Assembly: GCA_030836325.1 (NCBI GenBank)
Contig: JAURQC010000127.1
Coordinates: 1-5,748 of the forward strand
Reading direction: 5' to 3'
Origin: Candidatus Nanopelagicales bacterium
GTDB lineage: Bacteria; Actinomycetota; Actinomycetes; S36-B12
Length of the DNA stretch: 5,748 nt
The translations under genes and the position numbers were made by a program. The notes beneath the pieces were generated by a model, which saw only the letters and a program-made list of their open reading frames with translations, searched no databases and was not told where the DNA came from. This document shows, in pieces, positions 1 through 5,580 of the stretch (position 1 is its first letter; every line of letters begins with the position of its first letter).

Positions 1-32
1 GAGCCCTCGACGTGGTCATCTCCGAGACGTAA
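1..32 (+). CDS. 3' end of an upstream plus-strand gene, product unknown (partial)
   Basis: Read from base 3, the frame gives ALDVVISET followed by a TAA stop at 30-32. All nine sense codons end in G or C, which matches the codon bias of the complete genes here and is not true of the other frames across this stretch. The fragment is too short to assign a function. A gene in this position could be a co-oriented regulator or enzyme linked to the transporter downstream, but nothing shows this. The main alternative is a minus-strand gene starting at an ATG at 54-56 (MSGIGSGPLRLG...) and running off the window edge. It has weaker third-position bias, a rare TTA codon and no Shine-Dalgarno sequence. 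Confidence 0.5.
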   Translation, partial: ALDVVISET

Positions 33-128
33 AGGCCCGCTCCCGATTCCCGACATAGTCGCCGAAAAGCCCGATTGGTGATTCCCGCCATCGGAGCCAG
101 GACGACGGGAGGGTCGATCACGGCGTCA

Positions 129-140
129 CCTACACGTAGG
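129..140. promoter_or_regulatory. Short inverted repeat in the transporter leader, possible operator
   Basis: CCTAC-AC-GTAGG is a 5-bp perfect inverted repeat with a 2-bp spacer, about 140 bp upstream of the transporter start. DHA2 drug transporters are often controlled by TetR- or MarR-type repressors that bind palindromes near the promoter, so an operator role is possible. The arms are short and no convincing -35/-10 pair could be placed beside it. The rest of 33-280 holds no gene that I can support. It has an 8-bp direct repeat GATTCCCG at 45-52 and 80-87 of unknown meaning. Confidence 0.25.
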
Positions 141-266
141 GGTAACCGCTGCCTCAAACCCAGCTCGGATGTCACGACACTCACGCGCAGGATTGTCTCA
201 GCACCTTGGGGATGCGGCAGACTGCGGTTGCCGACGCAGTGTCGGCACCAAGCGACAACCGCAAGC

Positions 267-272
267 AGGGAG
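267..272 (+). promoter_or_regulatory. Ribosome-binding site that fixes the transporter start at GTG 281
   Basis: AGGGAG lies 8 nt before the GTG at 281. The longer frame can be opened at TTG 206 or ATG 212, but neither has a purine-rich sequence at proper distance, and the extra 25 residues are a polar, unconserved-looking stretch. GTG 281 places the first membrane helix about 16 residues from the N-terminus, the usual arrangement for this family. Confidence 0.7.
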
Positions 273-280
273 CGACGCGA

Positions 281-1927
281 GTGAACACGGTGCCTGACCA
301 AATAGCCATGCAGGGCAAGAAGCGTTGGGCCGCTCTGCTGTTCCTTGCCCTCGGCGTGGCGATGATCATCTTGGACGCCACCGTGGTGAACGTCGCCATC
401 CCGACGATGGTCAAGGACCTAAGCCTTTCGACCAACGACGCCGAATGGATTAACGCCGCGTACTCCCTGACCTTCGCGTCTCTTCTCATTTTCTTCGGAC
501 GCCTCGCAGACCGCTTCGGCCGCAAACTCCTATTCATCATCGGCGTGGTCGTCTTCGTCGGAGCGAGCGTGCTCGTCGCAGCGTCCGACAGCGCGATCAC
601 ACTGATTGCTGCTCGGGCTCTTCAGGGCGTTGGCGGAGCAATGATCCTGCCGAGCTCGCTCTCGGTCATCAACGCAGTTTTTGTGGGCAAGGCGAGGGCC
701 GTCGCGTTCGCCGTCTGGGGCGGAACCATCGGCGGTATGGCGGCTCTAGGGCCGCTTGTTGGTGGCTGGTTGACCACCTATTACTCCTGGCACTGGGCGT
801 TTCTCATCAACGTCCCGATCGGAATCATCGTGCTGATCGGCGTTCTGGTGGTGGTCCCCGAAACTCGCGATGTTCTCGGGCGCAAGGGCATCGACATCCC
901 CGGCACCATCTTGGTCACGGCCGGATTGCTCGGCATCGTGTTCGCGATGATCGAAGGTCAGCGCTACGGCTGGTGGACACCTACCAACCAATTCACCATC
1001 GGCTCATGGGAATGGCCCTCGACGTCGATTTCCATCGTCCCCGTCGCCGGAATACTCGGCGTCATCGCGCTGCTTGCCATGCTCTTCGTTGAGAACTCTC
1101 GCTCCAAGGCCGGCAAGATCGTGATCTTGGACTTGAAACTGTTCCGAATCAAGTCCTTCGGAGCGGGCAACGCGGTGGCCGTGATCGTGAGCCTCGGCGA
1201 ATTCGGGCTCCTGTTCGCCATTCCGCTCTTCCTTCAGGCCACTCGCGGATACGACGCTCTACAAACCGGAGTAATCCTCCTCGCCCTGGCTGTTGGATCT
1301 TTCGTGGCTTCCGGTGCCGGAGCGGGACTGTCGCAGCGTTTCGGCCCCGTGCGCGTTCTTCAACTGGGCATGCTGCTGGAGGTCATCGGCATCGTCGGGC
1401 TGGGCATCATGCTTTCCACGACCATCACCGGGTGGCAGATGGCGCCGTGGCTGTTCCTCTACGGCATGGGCGTCGGCTTTGCCACCGCACAATTGACAGG
1501 CGTCATCTTGTCCGAAGTTCCGGTCGCCGAGTCTGGCTCAGCCAGTGCGGTGCAGTCCACCTCCCGCCAGGTCGGCGCTGCGATCGGCACCGCGATCATC
1601 GGCACCACGCTGATTATCGGTTTGGGAACCACCGCGACCGAACTCGAGGAACGCGGCGTCCCCTCGCAGCAGGCTGAGCAGGTTTCTCAAGCAGTTGCCG
1701 GTTCCGCCGGGCAGGCCATACCGGCTCTCGAGCAGCAGCCCGACGGGCAGGTTTTGGTCGAGGGGGCTTCGCAGGGATTCGCCAATGCCATCAAGACCGT
1801 TGCCTGGGTCGCGGGCGGATTCGTCTTCCTGGGCCTGTTGACCTCGTTCACCCTGCCCAAGAACGCTGCGCGCGTGGAGCGTGAGGGCTATGAGCCGCCT
1901 AAAAAGGAAGAACCCTCCGCGGGCTGA
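281..1927 (+). CDS. MFS drug/proton antiporter, DHA2 (EmrB/QacA) family
   Basis: Predicted inner-membrane exporter of 548 residues, the usual size for 14-helix DHA2 antiporters, which expel drugs or other hydrophobic compounds in exchange for protons. Visible motifs, numbered from GTG 281: LDATVVNVAIP in helix 1 (31-41), with the acidic residue typical of DHA2; motif A GRLADRFGRK (73-82) in the helix 2-3 loop; motif B around R112 (RALQGVGGA); and motif C ALGPLVGGW (155-163), followed by an SWHWAFLINVPIG stretch, the antiporter signature. A polar loop rich in Gln and Ala precedes the last helix, as in EmrB/QacA relatives, and the tail is charged and cytoplasmic. The substrate cannot be inferred. 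The next gene starts 23 bp downstream on the same strand, so co-transcription is possible. Family is certain; specificity is unknown. Confidence 0.93.
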   Translation: MNTVPDQIAMQGKKRWAALLFLALGVAMIILDATVVNVAIPTMVKDLSLSTNDAEWINAAYSLTFASLLIFFGRLADRFGRKLLFIIGVVVFVGASVLVAASDSAITLIAARALQGVGGAMILPSSLSVINAVFVGKARAVAFAVWGGTIGGMAALGPLVGGWLTTYYSWHWAFLINVPIGIIVLIGVLVVVPETRDVLGRKGIDIPGTILVTAGLLGIVFAMIEGQRYGWWTPTNQFTIGSWEWPSTSISIVPVAGILGVIALLAMLFVENSRSKAGKIVILDLKLFRIKSFGAGNAVAVIVSLGEFGLLFAIPLFLQATRGYDALQTGVILLALAVGSFVASGAGAGLSQRFGPVRVLQLGMLLEVIGIVGLGIMLSTTITGWQMAPWLFLYGMGVGFATAQLTGVILSEVPVAESGSASAVQSTSRQVGAAIGTAIIGTTLIIGLGTTATELEERGVPSQQAEQVSQAVAGSAGQAIPALEQQPDGQVLVEGASQGFANAIKTVAWVAGGFVFLGLLTSFTLPKNAARVEREGYEPPKKEEPSAG

Positions 1928-1945
1928 GACTTGCCCCTAGTCTCA
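1925..1945. promoter_or_regulatory. Inverted repeat spanning the transporter stop codon, with a -10-like box
   Basis: TGAGACT (1925-1931) and AGTCTCA (1939-1945) are perfect 7-bp inverted arms around a 7-nt loop. The first arm includes the TGA stop of the transporter. No T-run follows, so it is a poor intrinsic terminator. TAGTCT at 1938-1943 fits the TANNNT -10 consensus and ends 7 nt before the GTG at 1951, the spacing expected for a leaderless transcript. No good -35 was seen. The repeat could be an operator over this box or a processing hairpin; these are inferences. Confidence 0.35.
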
Positions 1946-1950
1946 ATGTT

Positions 1951-3291
1951 GTGGAGACACCGCGACGCATCCTCGTCATAGGTCAGACTTCGGTTGGCCG
2001 TCGCGTCTGTGGACTACTGCAAGACTCCGGGCTCGAAACGGTCCATCTCGATGAACCAAGCGACGCCGAACTTCGCGCCGCGCTAACCACCCAGGTCGAT
2101 GGCATCGCGGTCCTTCTGCACGACGACATCAAGGCCCTTCGGTACTCACTGGCCGCTCATCACATACGGCCAGCAGCGAAGTTGTTCGTTGCGATGTTCG
2201 ACCGAACCGCCCGCGAACAACTGCGTACGCACGTCCCGCAATCGCTGGTTCTCTCCCCCGCCGCGATCAGCGTGCCGAGCCTGGTGGCGGCAGCAATCGA
2301 ACCGCGGGCCGCCGCCATCCGGCGGCAAGACACCCAAGACGAGAAAGATTGGGTTTCGCTGCGCGTCGATGCAGACGACCATCTGCACGTCCAGGGGTTC
2401 TCAACTCCAGATGGACTTAAGCGCTACGGACGGCTAGGGCGTATCGCCGGGCAACTACGTCCTTACGACGCAGGTACCAAGGTTCTGCTCACCGGGGTCC
2501 TTGGCTTAATCACCGTGATCGTGCTGGACACGATCGTCGGCCTGCAGCATGCGAACTTCCTACGCGCTCTCTACGACGCCACCCGAACCACGGCCACGAT
2601 CTCGGCCCCGGCACTTCCAGACGAACCGTGGGTGCTCGTCTGGGCCACCGTCGCCGCACTGGCAGTCCTGGCTTTCACCGCGATGTTCGCTGCCGGCATC
2701 GTCAACTATCTGCTGTCCGGCCGGCACGTAGCCCTCTTCGGCCGCCGGGTAGCTCCGCGATTCGGACACGTCATCGTTGTCGGCATGGGTCAGGTGGGAC
2801 TTCGCCTTGCCGAGGAGCTCAAAGCACTGGGCGTTGCCGTCATCGGAATCGAAGCCAACCCCAATGCTCGATCCTTGCAACTGGCGCGAACGTCGGGCAT
2901 TCCAGTGATCATCGGTGACGCCGCATCGCGCTCCACTCTGACAGCCGCGCGAGTGCACGAGGCCGAGGCGATCGTCGCTGCCGGATCAGCCGAATGGGAC
3001 AACATTGCCGTCGCCGTTTCTTCGCTTGCCATCGCACCCAACACTCGACTCGTCATCCGTGCCGGAACGGGAGATGCGATTGACGAGACTCGATCACTGT
3101 TCGCCATCGGAGCCGTCGTAGACGTCAACGGACTGACAGCCTCATTCGTCACGAGCGCAATGACTAGCCCAGAGGCCGTAACCGGCCCCTATGCCGTCGT
3201 CGCGACCAAGACCCGCGATCTCGCGGTGTACGACGCGGGCGAAGAGGTCGCCCGCCTGGGTGCTCACGGCACTCGGTGCGAGTGCGCCTGA
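1951..3291 (+). CDS. Membrane protein with a transmembrane pair between two TrkA-N/RCK-like Rossmann domains
   Basis: 446 residues. Residues 6-115 look like a degenerate Rossmann domain (RILVIGQTSVGRRV). Two hydrophobic helices follow, at about 176-198 and 227-255. Residues 273-395 form a clear TrkA-N/RCK NAD-binding domain: GMGQVG at 278-283, an acidic E301 at the end of strand 2 that would bind the ribose, and IIGDAAS at 320-326. The order resembles RCK-controlled potassium channels, in which nucleotide binding gates ion flow. Between the helices, residues 203-218 (FLRALYDATRTTATIS) look like a pore helix, but the potassium filter TVGYG is absent. It may be a non-canonical channel, a transporter subunit or a redox/nucleotide sensor. 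GTG 1951 is the only sensible start: no in-frame ATG, GTG or TTG lies just upstream and the first Rossmann strand begins at residue 6. No Shine-Dalgarno sequence is present, so it may be leaderless or coupled to the transporter. Confidence 0.8.
   Translation: METPRRILVIGQTSVGRRVCGLLQDSGLETVHLDEPSDAELRAALTTQVDGIAVLLHDDIKALRYSLAAHHIRPAAKLFVAMFDRTAREQLRTHVPQSLVLSPAAISVPSLVAAAIEPRAAAIRRQDTQDEKDWVSLRVDADDHLHVQGFSTPDGLKRYGRLGRIAGQLRPYDAGTKVLLTGVLGLITVIVLDTIVGLQHANFLRALYDATRTTATISAPALPDEPWVLVWATVAALAVLAFTAMFAAGIVNYLLSGRHVALFGRRVAPRFGHVIVVGMGQVGLRLAEELKALGVAVIGIEANPNARSLQLARTSGIPVIIGDAASRSTLTAARVHEAEAIVAAGSAEWDNIAVAVSSLAIAPNTRLVIRAGTGDAIDETRSLFAIGAVVDVNGLTASFVTSAMTSPEAVTGPYAVVATKTRDLAVYDAGEEVARLGAHGTRCECA
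3269..3285. other. Hairpin near the convergent gene junction
   Basis: GCACTC-GGTGC-GAGTGC is a 6-bp perfect stem with a 5-nt loop, inside the last codons of the Rossmann membrane protein gene. A second small stem, GGTAG-ACGA-CTACC (3303-3316), lies in the last codons of glyS. Neither has a T-run on either strand. They are weak candidates for ending the two converging transcripts and could be chance. Confidence 0.25.
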
Positions 3292-3292
3292 G

Positions 3293-4675
3293 CTAGCAGG
3301 CAGGTAGACGACTACCGAGCCACGAGACCAGTTGATCCATCCCGATGCGCTCCTGACTCATCGAGTCGCGCTCGCGGACTGTCACGGCCTGGTCTTCCAG
3401 CGAATCGAAGTCGACCGTCACACAAAATGGCGTACCGATCTCATCCTGTCGGCGGTAACGGCGTCCGATGGCGCCGGCATCATCGAAGTCAACGTTCCAG
3501 GTTTTGCGCAGCGTAGCGGCGAGGTCCTTGGCCTTAGGCGAGAGATCGGCGTTACGCGATAGCGGCAGCACCGCAATCTTCACCGGCGCCAGGCGGGGGT
3601 CCAGCCGCAGCACCGTGCGCTTGTCGACACCACCCTTGGAATTCGGAGCTTCATCCTCGTCGTAGGCATCGAGCATGAATGCCAAAACGGCACGCGTGAG
3701 GCCAGCCGCCGGCTCGATCACGTACGGCGTCCAGCGCTCGTCGACCTCTTGATCGAAGTAGGACAGATCCGTGCCAGAGCTCTCCGCGTGGGTCTTGAGG
3801 TCGTAGTCGGTCCGGTTGGCGATGCCCTCGAGTTCGGCCCACTCGCTGCCAGCGAAACGGAAGCGGTACTCGATATCGACGGTTCGCTTGGAGTAGTGAG
3901 AGAGCTTCTCCGCCGGATGCTCGAAGAAGCGCATGTTTTCAGGGTTGAGGCCAAGATCGACGTACCAGTCCCATCGGTTCTTGAGCCAGTACTCGTGCCA
4001 TTCCTCGTCAGTACCCGGCTTGACGAAGAATTCCATCTCCATCTGCTCGAACTCGCGGGTGCGGAAGATGAAGTTGCCGGGTGTGATCTCGTTGCGGAAG
4101 CTCTTGCCCGTTTGACCGATACCGAACGGTGGCTTCTTGCGCGCTGAGTTCATGACGTTGAGGTAATTCACGAAAATGCCCTGCGCGGTCTCCGGACGTA
4201 GGTAGTGGACAGCGCCCTCGTCCTCAACCGGGCCAACCATCGTGCGCAGCATGCCGTTGAAGTTCTGCGGCTCGGTGAAGTTGCCCTTGGTGCCGCAGTT
4301 GGTGCAGACCACATCCGCCAAACCCTCCGGCGGCTCGTGTCCGTGCTTTTCGGCGAATGCCTCGATCAACTGATCCGCACGCCAGCGCTTGTGGCACTGC
4401 TTGCACTCGGTGAGCGGATCGACGAAGGCCTCCACGTGACCGGATGCTTCCCACACCTGTGGGGCCAAGATGACCGAAGAGTCCAGACCAACGACGTCGT
4501 CGCGACCGCGCACCATGTGCTGCCACCACTGCCGGCGAACGTTTTCCTTTAGTTCCACTCCATTGGGGCCGTAGTCCCAGGCAGAGCGGGTGCCCCCGTA
4601 GATCTCCGACGACGGAAAGACGAAGCCACGTCGCTTGGAGAGATTGACGACGGAATCGACACGATCGGCGGCCAT
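3293..4675 (-). CDS. glyS: Glycyl-tRNA synthetase, single-chain archaeal/eukaryotic-type class II enzyme
   Basis: Charges tRNA-Gly with glycine using ATP in the cytoplasm; normally essential. The 460 residues match the dimeric single-polypeptide form rather than the two-subunit GlyQ/GlyS type. Features in order: the family N-terminus [14 protein letters not shown] (15-28); a zinc-site pattern C91xxC94 and C124xxC127; PETAQGIF (161-168); class II motif 2, FRNEITPG through [14 protein letters not shown] (193-217), with the ATP-binding arginines; motif 3, [11 protein letters not shown] (325-335); and an anticodon-binding domain from about 363 to the end ([10 protein letters not shown], then [20 protein letters not shown]). 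The start ATG at 4675 has a strong AAAAGGAG ribosome site 6 nt upstream. It ends in TAG one base from the convergent neighbour's stop. Its leader carries competing hairpins (see separate entries). No truncation or missing catalytic motif is seen. Confidence 0.97.
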   Translation of the reverse strand: MAADRVDSVVNLSKRRGFVFPSSEIYGGTRSAWDYGPNGVELKENVRRQWWQHMVRGRDDVVGLDSSVILAPQVWEASGHVEAFVDPLTECKQCHKRWRADQLIEAFAEKHGHEPPEGLADVVCTNCGTKGNFTEPQNFNGMLRTMVGPVEDEGAVHYLRPETAQGIFVNYLNVMNSARKKPPFGIGQTGKSFRNEITPGNFIFRTREFEQMEMEFFVKPGTDEEWHEYWLKNRWDWYVDLGLNPENMRFFEHPAEKLSHYSKRTVDIEYRFRFAGSEWAELEGIANRTDYDLKTHAESSGTDLSYFDQEVDERWTPYVIEPAAGLTRAVLAFMLDAYDEDEAPNSKGGVDKRTVLRLDPRLAPVKIAVLPLSRNADLSPKAKDLAATLRKTWNVDFDDAGAIGRRYRRQDEIGTPFCVTVDFDSLEDQAVTVRERDSMSQERIGMDQLVSWLGSRLPAC

Positions 4676-4678
4676 GAT

Positions 4679-4710
4679 GCGCTCCTTTTCTGAAGCGCCC
4701 TGCGCGCTTC
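4679..4710 (-). promoter_or_regulatory. Putative translational switch over the glyS ribosome-binding site
   Basis: In glyS mRNA sense the leader ends GAAGCGC (4710-4704), GCAGG loop, GCGCTTC (4698-4692), AGAAAA, GGAGCGC (4685-4679), ATC, then the ATG. GAAGCGC and GCGCTTC make a 7-bp perfect hairpin that leaves the Shine-Dalgarno sequence free. The same GCGCTTC arm can instead pair with GGAGCGC over 7 bp (one G-U) around a 6-nt loop, burying the GGAG core. The two folds share one arm and so exclude each other, the layout of an anti-sequestor/sequestor switch. The pairings are direct from sequence; the regulatory role and any signal are inferred. Confidence 0.5.
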
Positions 4711-4756
4711 CACTCCGGCTGGCTGTCGGCGGACCGGAGTGAGTCTACGAGCCGAC
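4711..4756 (-). promoter_or_regulatory. Interleaved complementary segments in the glyS leader (candidate H-type pseudoknot)
   Basis: In mRNA sense, GTCGGC (4756-4751) is complementary to GCCGAC (4730-4725), and CACTCCGG (4741-4734) to CCGGAGTG (4718-4711). Both are perfect, at 6 and 8 bp. The order A-B-A'-B' is an H-type pseudoknot with connectors of 9, 3 and 6 nt, long enough to span the stems. The second stem abuts the anti-sequestor hairpin without a gap. The pseudoknot needs a transcript that starts upstream of 4756, which conflicts with the -10 candidate at 4742-4747. If that box is the promoter, the 8-bp repeat may instead be an operator on DNA. Confidence 0.35.
4742..4747 (-). promoter_or_regulatory. 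Possible -10 box for glyS
   Basis: TAGACT on the minus strand fits the actinobacterial TANNNT consensus and would start transcription near 4735, giving a leader of about 60 nt. The hexamer 16 bp upstream, TGGTCG, matches TTGACA at only three positions, so support is modest. The rest of the vapC-glyS gap (4757-4853) shows no gene and no clear terminator. Confidence 0.3.
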
Positions 4757-4853
4757 CATCATTCGACCATGTCCTGGCTCCGCTGCTTCGAGCGCCTGCT
4801 CACTTCAATGGCTCTCTCGATACGCACGTAACTCTCTTCCCGACCCTCACACC

Positions 4854-5237
4854 TCACGAAAAGACGACAAGCCCGAGATCGGTAGCTGCCCGCTGCAATT
4901 GTTTGTCCAACGTTGCGACGGCGTCGCCCCGTTCGACCGCCAGAGCGAGATAACTTGCGTCGTAGCCACTTAGTCCGTGGTCCAAGGCCAAGTCGAACAC
5001 CAAATCCGTCACTGCAGCGCCGATCTGGTCCGGAAGAAAAAGCACATCACTCAGAGCTCGTTGACCGGCGCGGCGATCAACGACACCAGAACGGACCTTC
5101 GTGATGATCACGTTGCGGCACTCATCCACGTAGATGGTCGGAGACAAAGTCTCCTCGTGACGCATTGATGCGAGCCGACTTCCATCGGATTCGAGGTAGG
5201 CCTCAATCGCGAAGGAGGCATCAACAACAACCCTCAT
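4854..5237 (-). CDS. vapC: VapC-type PIN-domain ribonuclease toxin
   Basis: 127 residues, full length for a VapC toxin. These are Mg-dependent RNases that cleave tRNA or rRNA and stop translation when their antitoxin is lost. The four acidic residues of the PIN active site are in the expected places: D6 in VVVDAS, E39 in VDECRNVI, D93 in GYDASYLALA and D111 in ATLDKQL. The ATG overlaps the stop of the antitoxin gene as ATGA, so translation is probably coupled. The only purine-rich sequence upstream (GAGAAG) is largely inside a small hairpin. The RNA target cannot be read from the sequence. No catalytic residue is missing, so the toxin appears intact. Confidence 0.92.
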   Translation of the reverse strand: MRVVVDASFAIEAYLESDGSRLASMRHEETLSPTIYVDECRNVIITKVRSGVVDRRAGQRALSDVLFLPDQIGAAVTDLVFDLALDHGLSGYDASYLALAVERGDAVATLDKQLQRAATDLGLVVFS

Positions 5238-5539
5238 GCCAAGTCTTCTCGACTTGACTTGATCCAGGCGAGGACCTCCTCCTTGGACGAAGGCACCCCG
5301 TCACCGAACGCCTCACGCATCGCTTGTCGACCGGCCTGCCATCGAAGCCAACGCTGTTCCTTACGGGCATCGTCGTCGAGCATTTCCTGGGGAGTTTGGA
5401 GGTGAGGCTGCGGCGCAACGATGTGGGCAACGGGCTTGCCGTGCCGGGTCACCATGACGTCGTCTTCTCCGGACTCAACCAGGGCGATCAGGCGAGAGAA
5501 ATCGGTACGGGCTTCGTAGATGCCGACGTTAATGGTCAT
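5234..5539 (-). CDS. vapB: Phd/YefM-fold antitoxin partner of VapC
   Basis: 101 residues. The N-terminal part, about 2-43, has the Phd/YefM fold: VGIYEARTDFSRLIALVESG, then VMVTRHGKPVAHIVA. In this family it dimerises and binds operator DNA. The C-terminal 44-101 region is charged and probably helical (EMLDDDARKEQRW ... EEVLAWIKSSREDLA), as expected for the segment that wraps and blocks the PIN toxin. It sits first in the pair, the usual order that lets antitoxin build up before toxin. ATG 5539 is chosen because the conserved fold begins at residue 3. It has no Shine-Dalgarno sequence, and a -10-like box 6 nt upstream suggests a leaderless message. Phd-type antitoxins pair with PIN, Doc or RelE toxins; here the partner is PIN. 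Confidence 0.92.
   Translation of the reverse strand: MTINVGIYEARTDFSRLIALVESGEDDVMVTRHGKPVAHIVAPQPHLQTPQEMLDDDARKEQRWLRWQAGRQAMREAFGDGVPSSKEEVLAWIKSSREDLA
5240..5256 (-). promoter_or_regulatory. Hairpin just before the vapC start codon
   Basis: In mRNA sense CAAGTC-GAGAA-GACTTG is a 6-bp perfect stem with a 5-nt loop. It ends 2 nt before the vapC ATG, inside the last codons of the antitoxin gene. The only Shine-Dalgarno-like bases (GAGAAG) form the loop and first stem base. Folding would hinder independent initiation on vapC, so ribosomes finishing the antitoxin would be needed to open it. The stem is seen directly; the role is inferred. Confidence 0.4.
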
Positions 5540-5545
5540 GCATGA

Positions 5546-5551
5546 AGGCTA
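5546..5551 (-). promoter_or_regulatory. Likely -10 box of the toxin-antitoxin operon (leaderless)
   Basis: TAGCCT on the minus strand fits TANNNT and ends 6 nt before the antitoxin ATG, so transcription would start at or next to the start codon. No good -35 hexamer is seen, and the tandem palindromes occupy roughly the -35 region, where a bound repressor would block RNA polymerase. Confidence 0.45.
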
Positions 5552-5558
5552 CGGCAGT

Positions 5559-5580
5559 TCTGATCAGACATCTAGTCAGA
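5559..5580. promoter_or_regulatory. Tandem palindromes, probable autoregulatory operator of vapBC
   Basis: TCTGATCAGA (5559-5568) is a perfect 10-bp palindrome. Two bases away, TCTAGTCAGA (5571-5580) is a second copy with the same outer arms and an altered centre. The centres are 12 bp apart, about one helical turn, so two antitoxin dimers could bind side by side. Phd and YefM are known to repress their own operons through paired palindromes of this kind. The distal copy covers the stop codon of the upstream gene. Confidence 0.6.

Noticed and set aside
33..128. Terminator or small gene after the upstream partial gene
   Set aside because: Only a chance-level 5-bp stem (CCGAT/ATCGG) and an 8-bp direct repeat were seen; no U-tract and no frame with a ribosome site.
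206..280. TTG 206 or ATG 212 as the start of the transporter
   Set aside because: No ribosome-binding site at suitable distance, whereas GTG 281 has AGGGAG 8 nt upstream and gives a normal-length family N-terminus.
181..600. 139-residue open frame on the minus strand
   Set aside because: It is antisense to the well-supported transporter, with low-complexity Arg/Ser/Thr-rich composition and no recognisable domain.
1925..1945. Intrinsic terminator after the transporter gene
   Set aside because: The 7-bp stem is AT-mixed and no T-run follows on the plus strand; a regulatory repeat is at least as likely.
2560..2958. 132-residue minus-strand frame inside the channel-like gene
   Set aside because: An antisense shadow in GC-rich coding DNA, with skewed Gly/Ser/Asp composition and no motif.
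3749..4147. 132-residue open frame on the plus strand inside glyS
   Set aside because: An antisense shadow of glyS codons; no ribosome site or domain, and glyS itself is unambiguous.
4676..4853. T-box or glycine riboswitch upstream of glyS
   Set aside because: The gap could just hold a T-box, but no TGGNACC-type box, AG bulge or specifier stem was recognisable, and the glycine-aptamer core sequences are absent.
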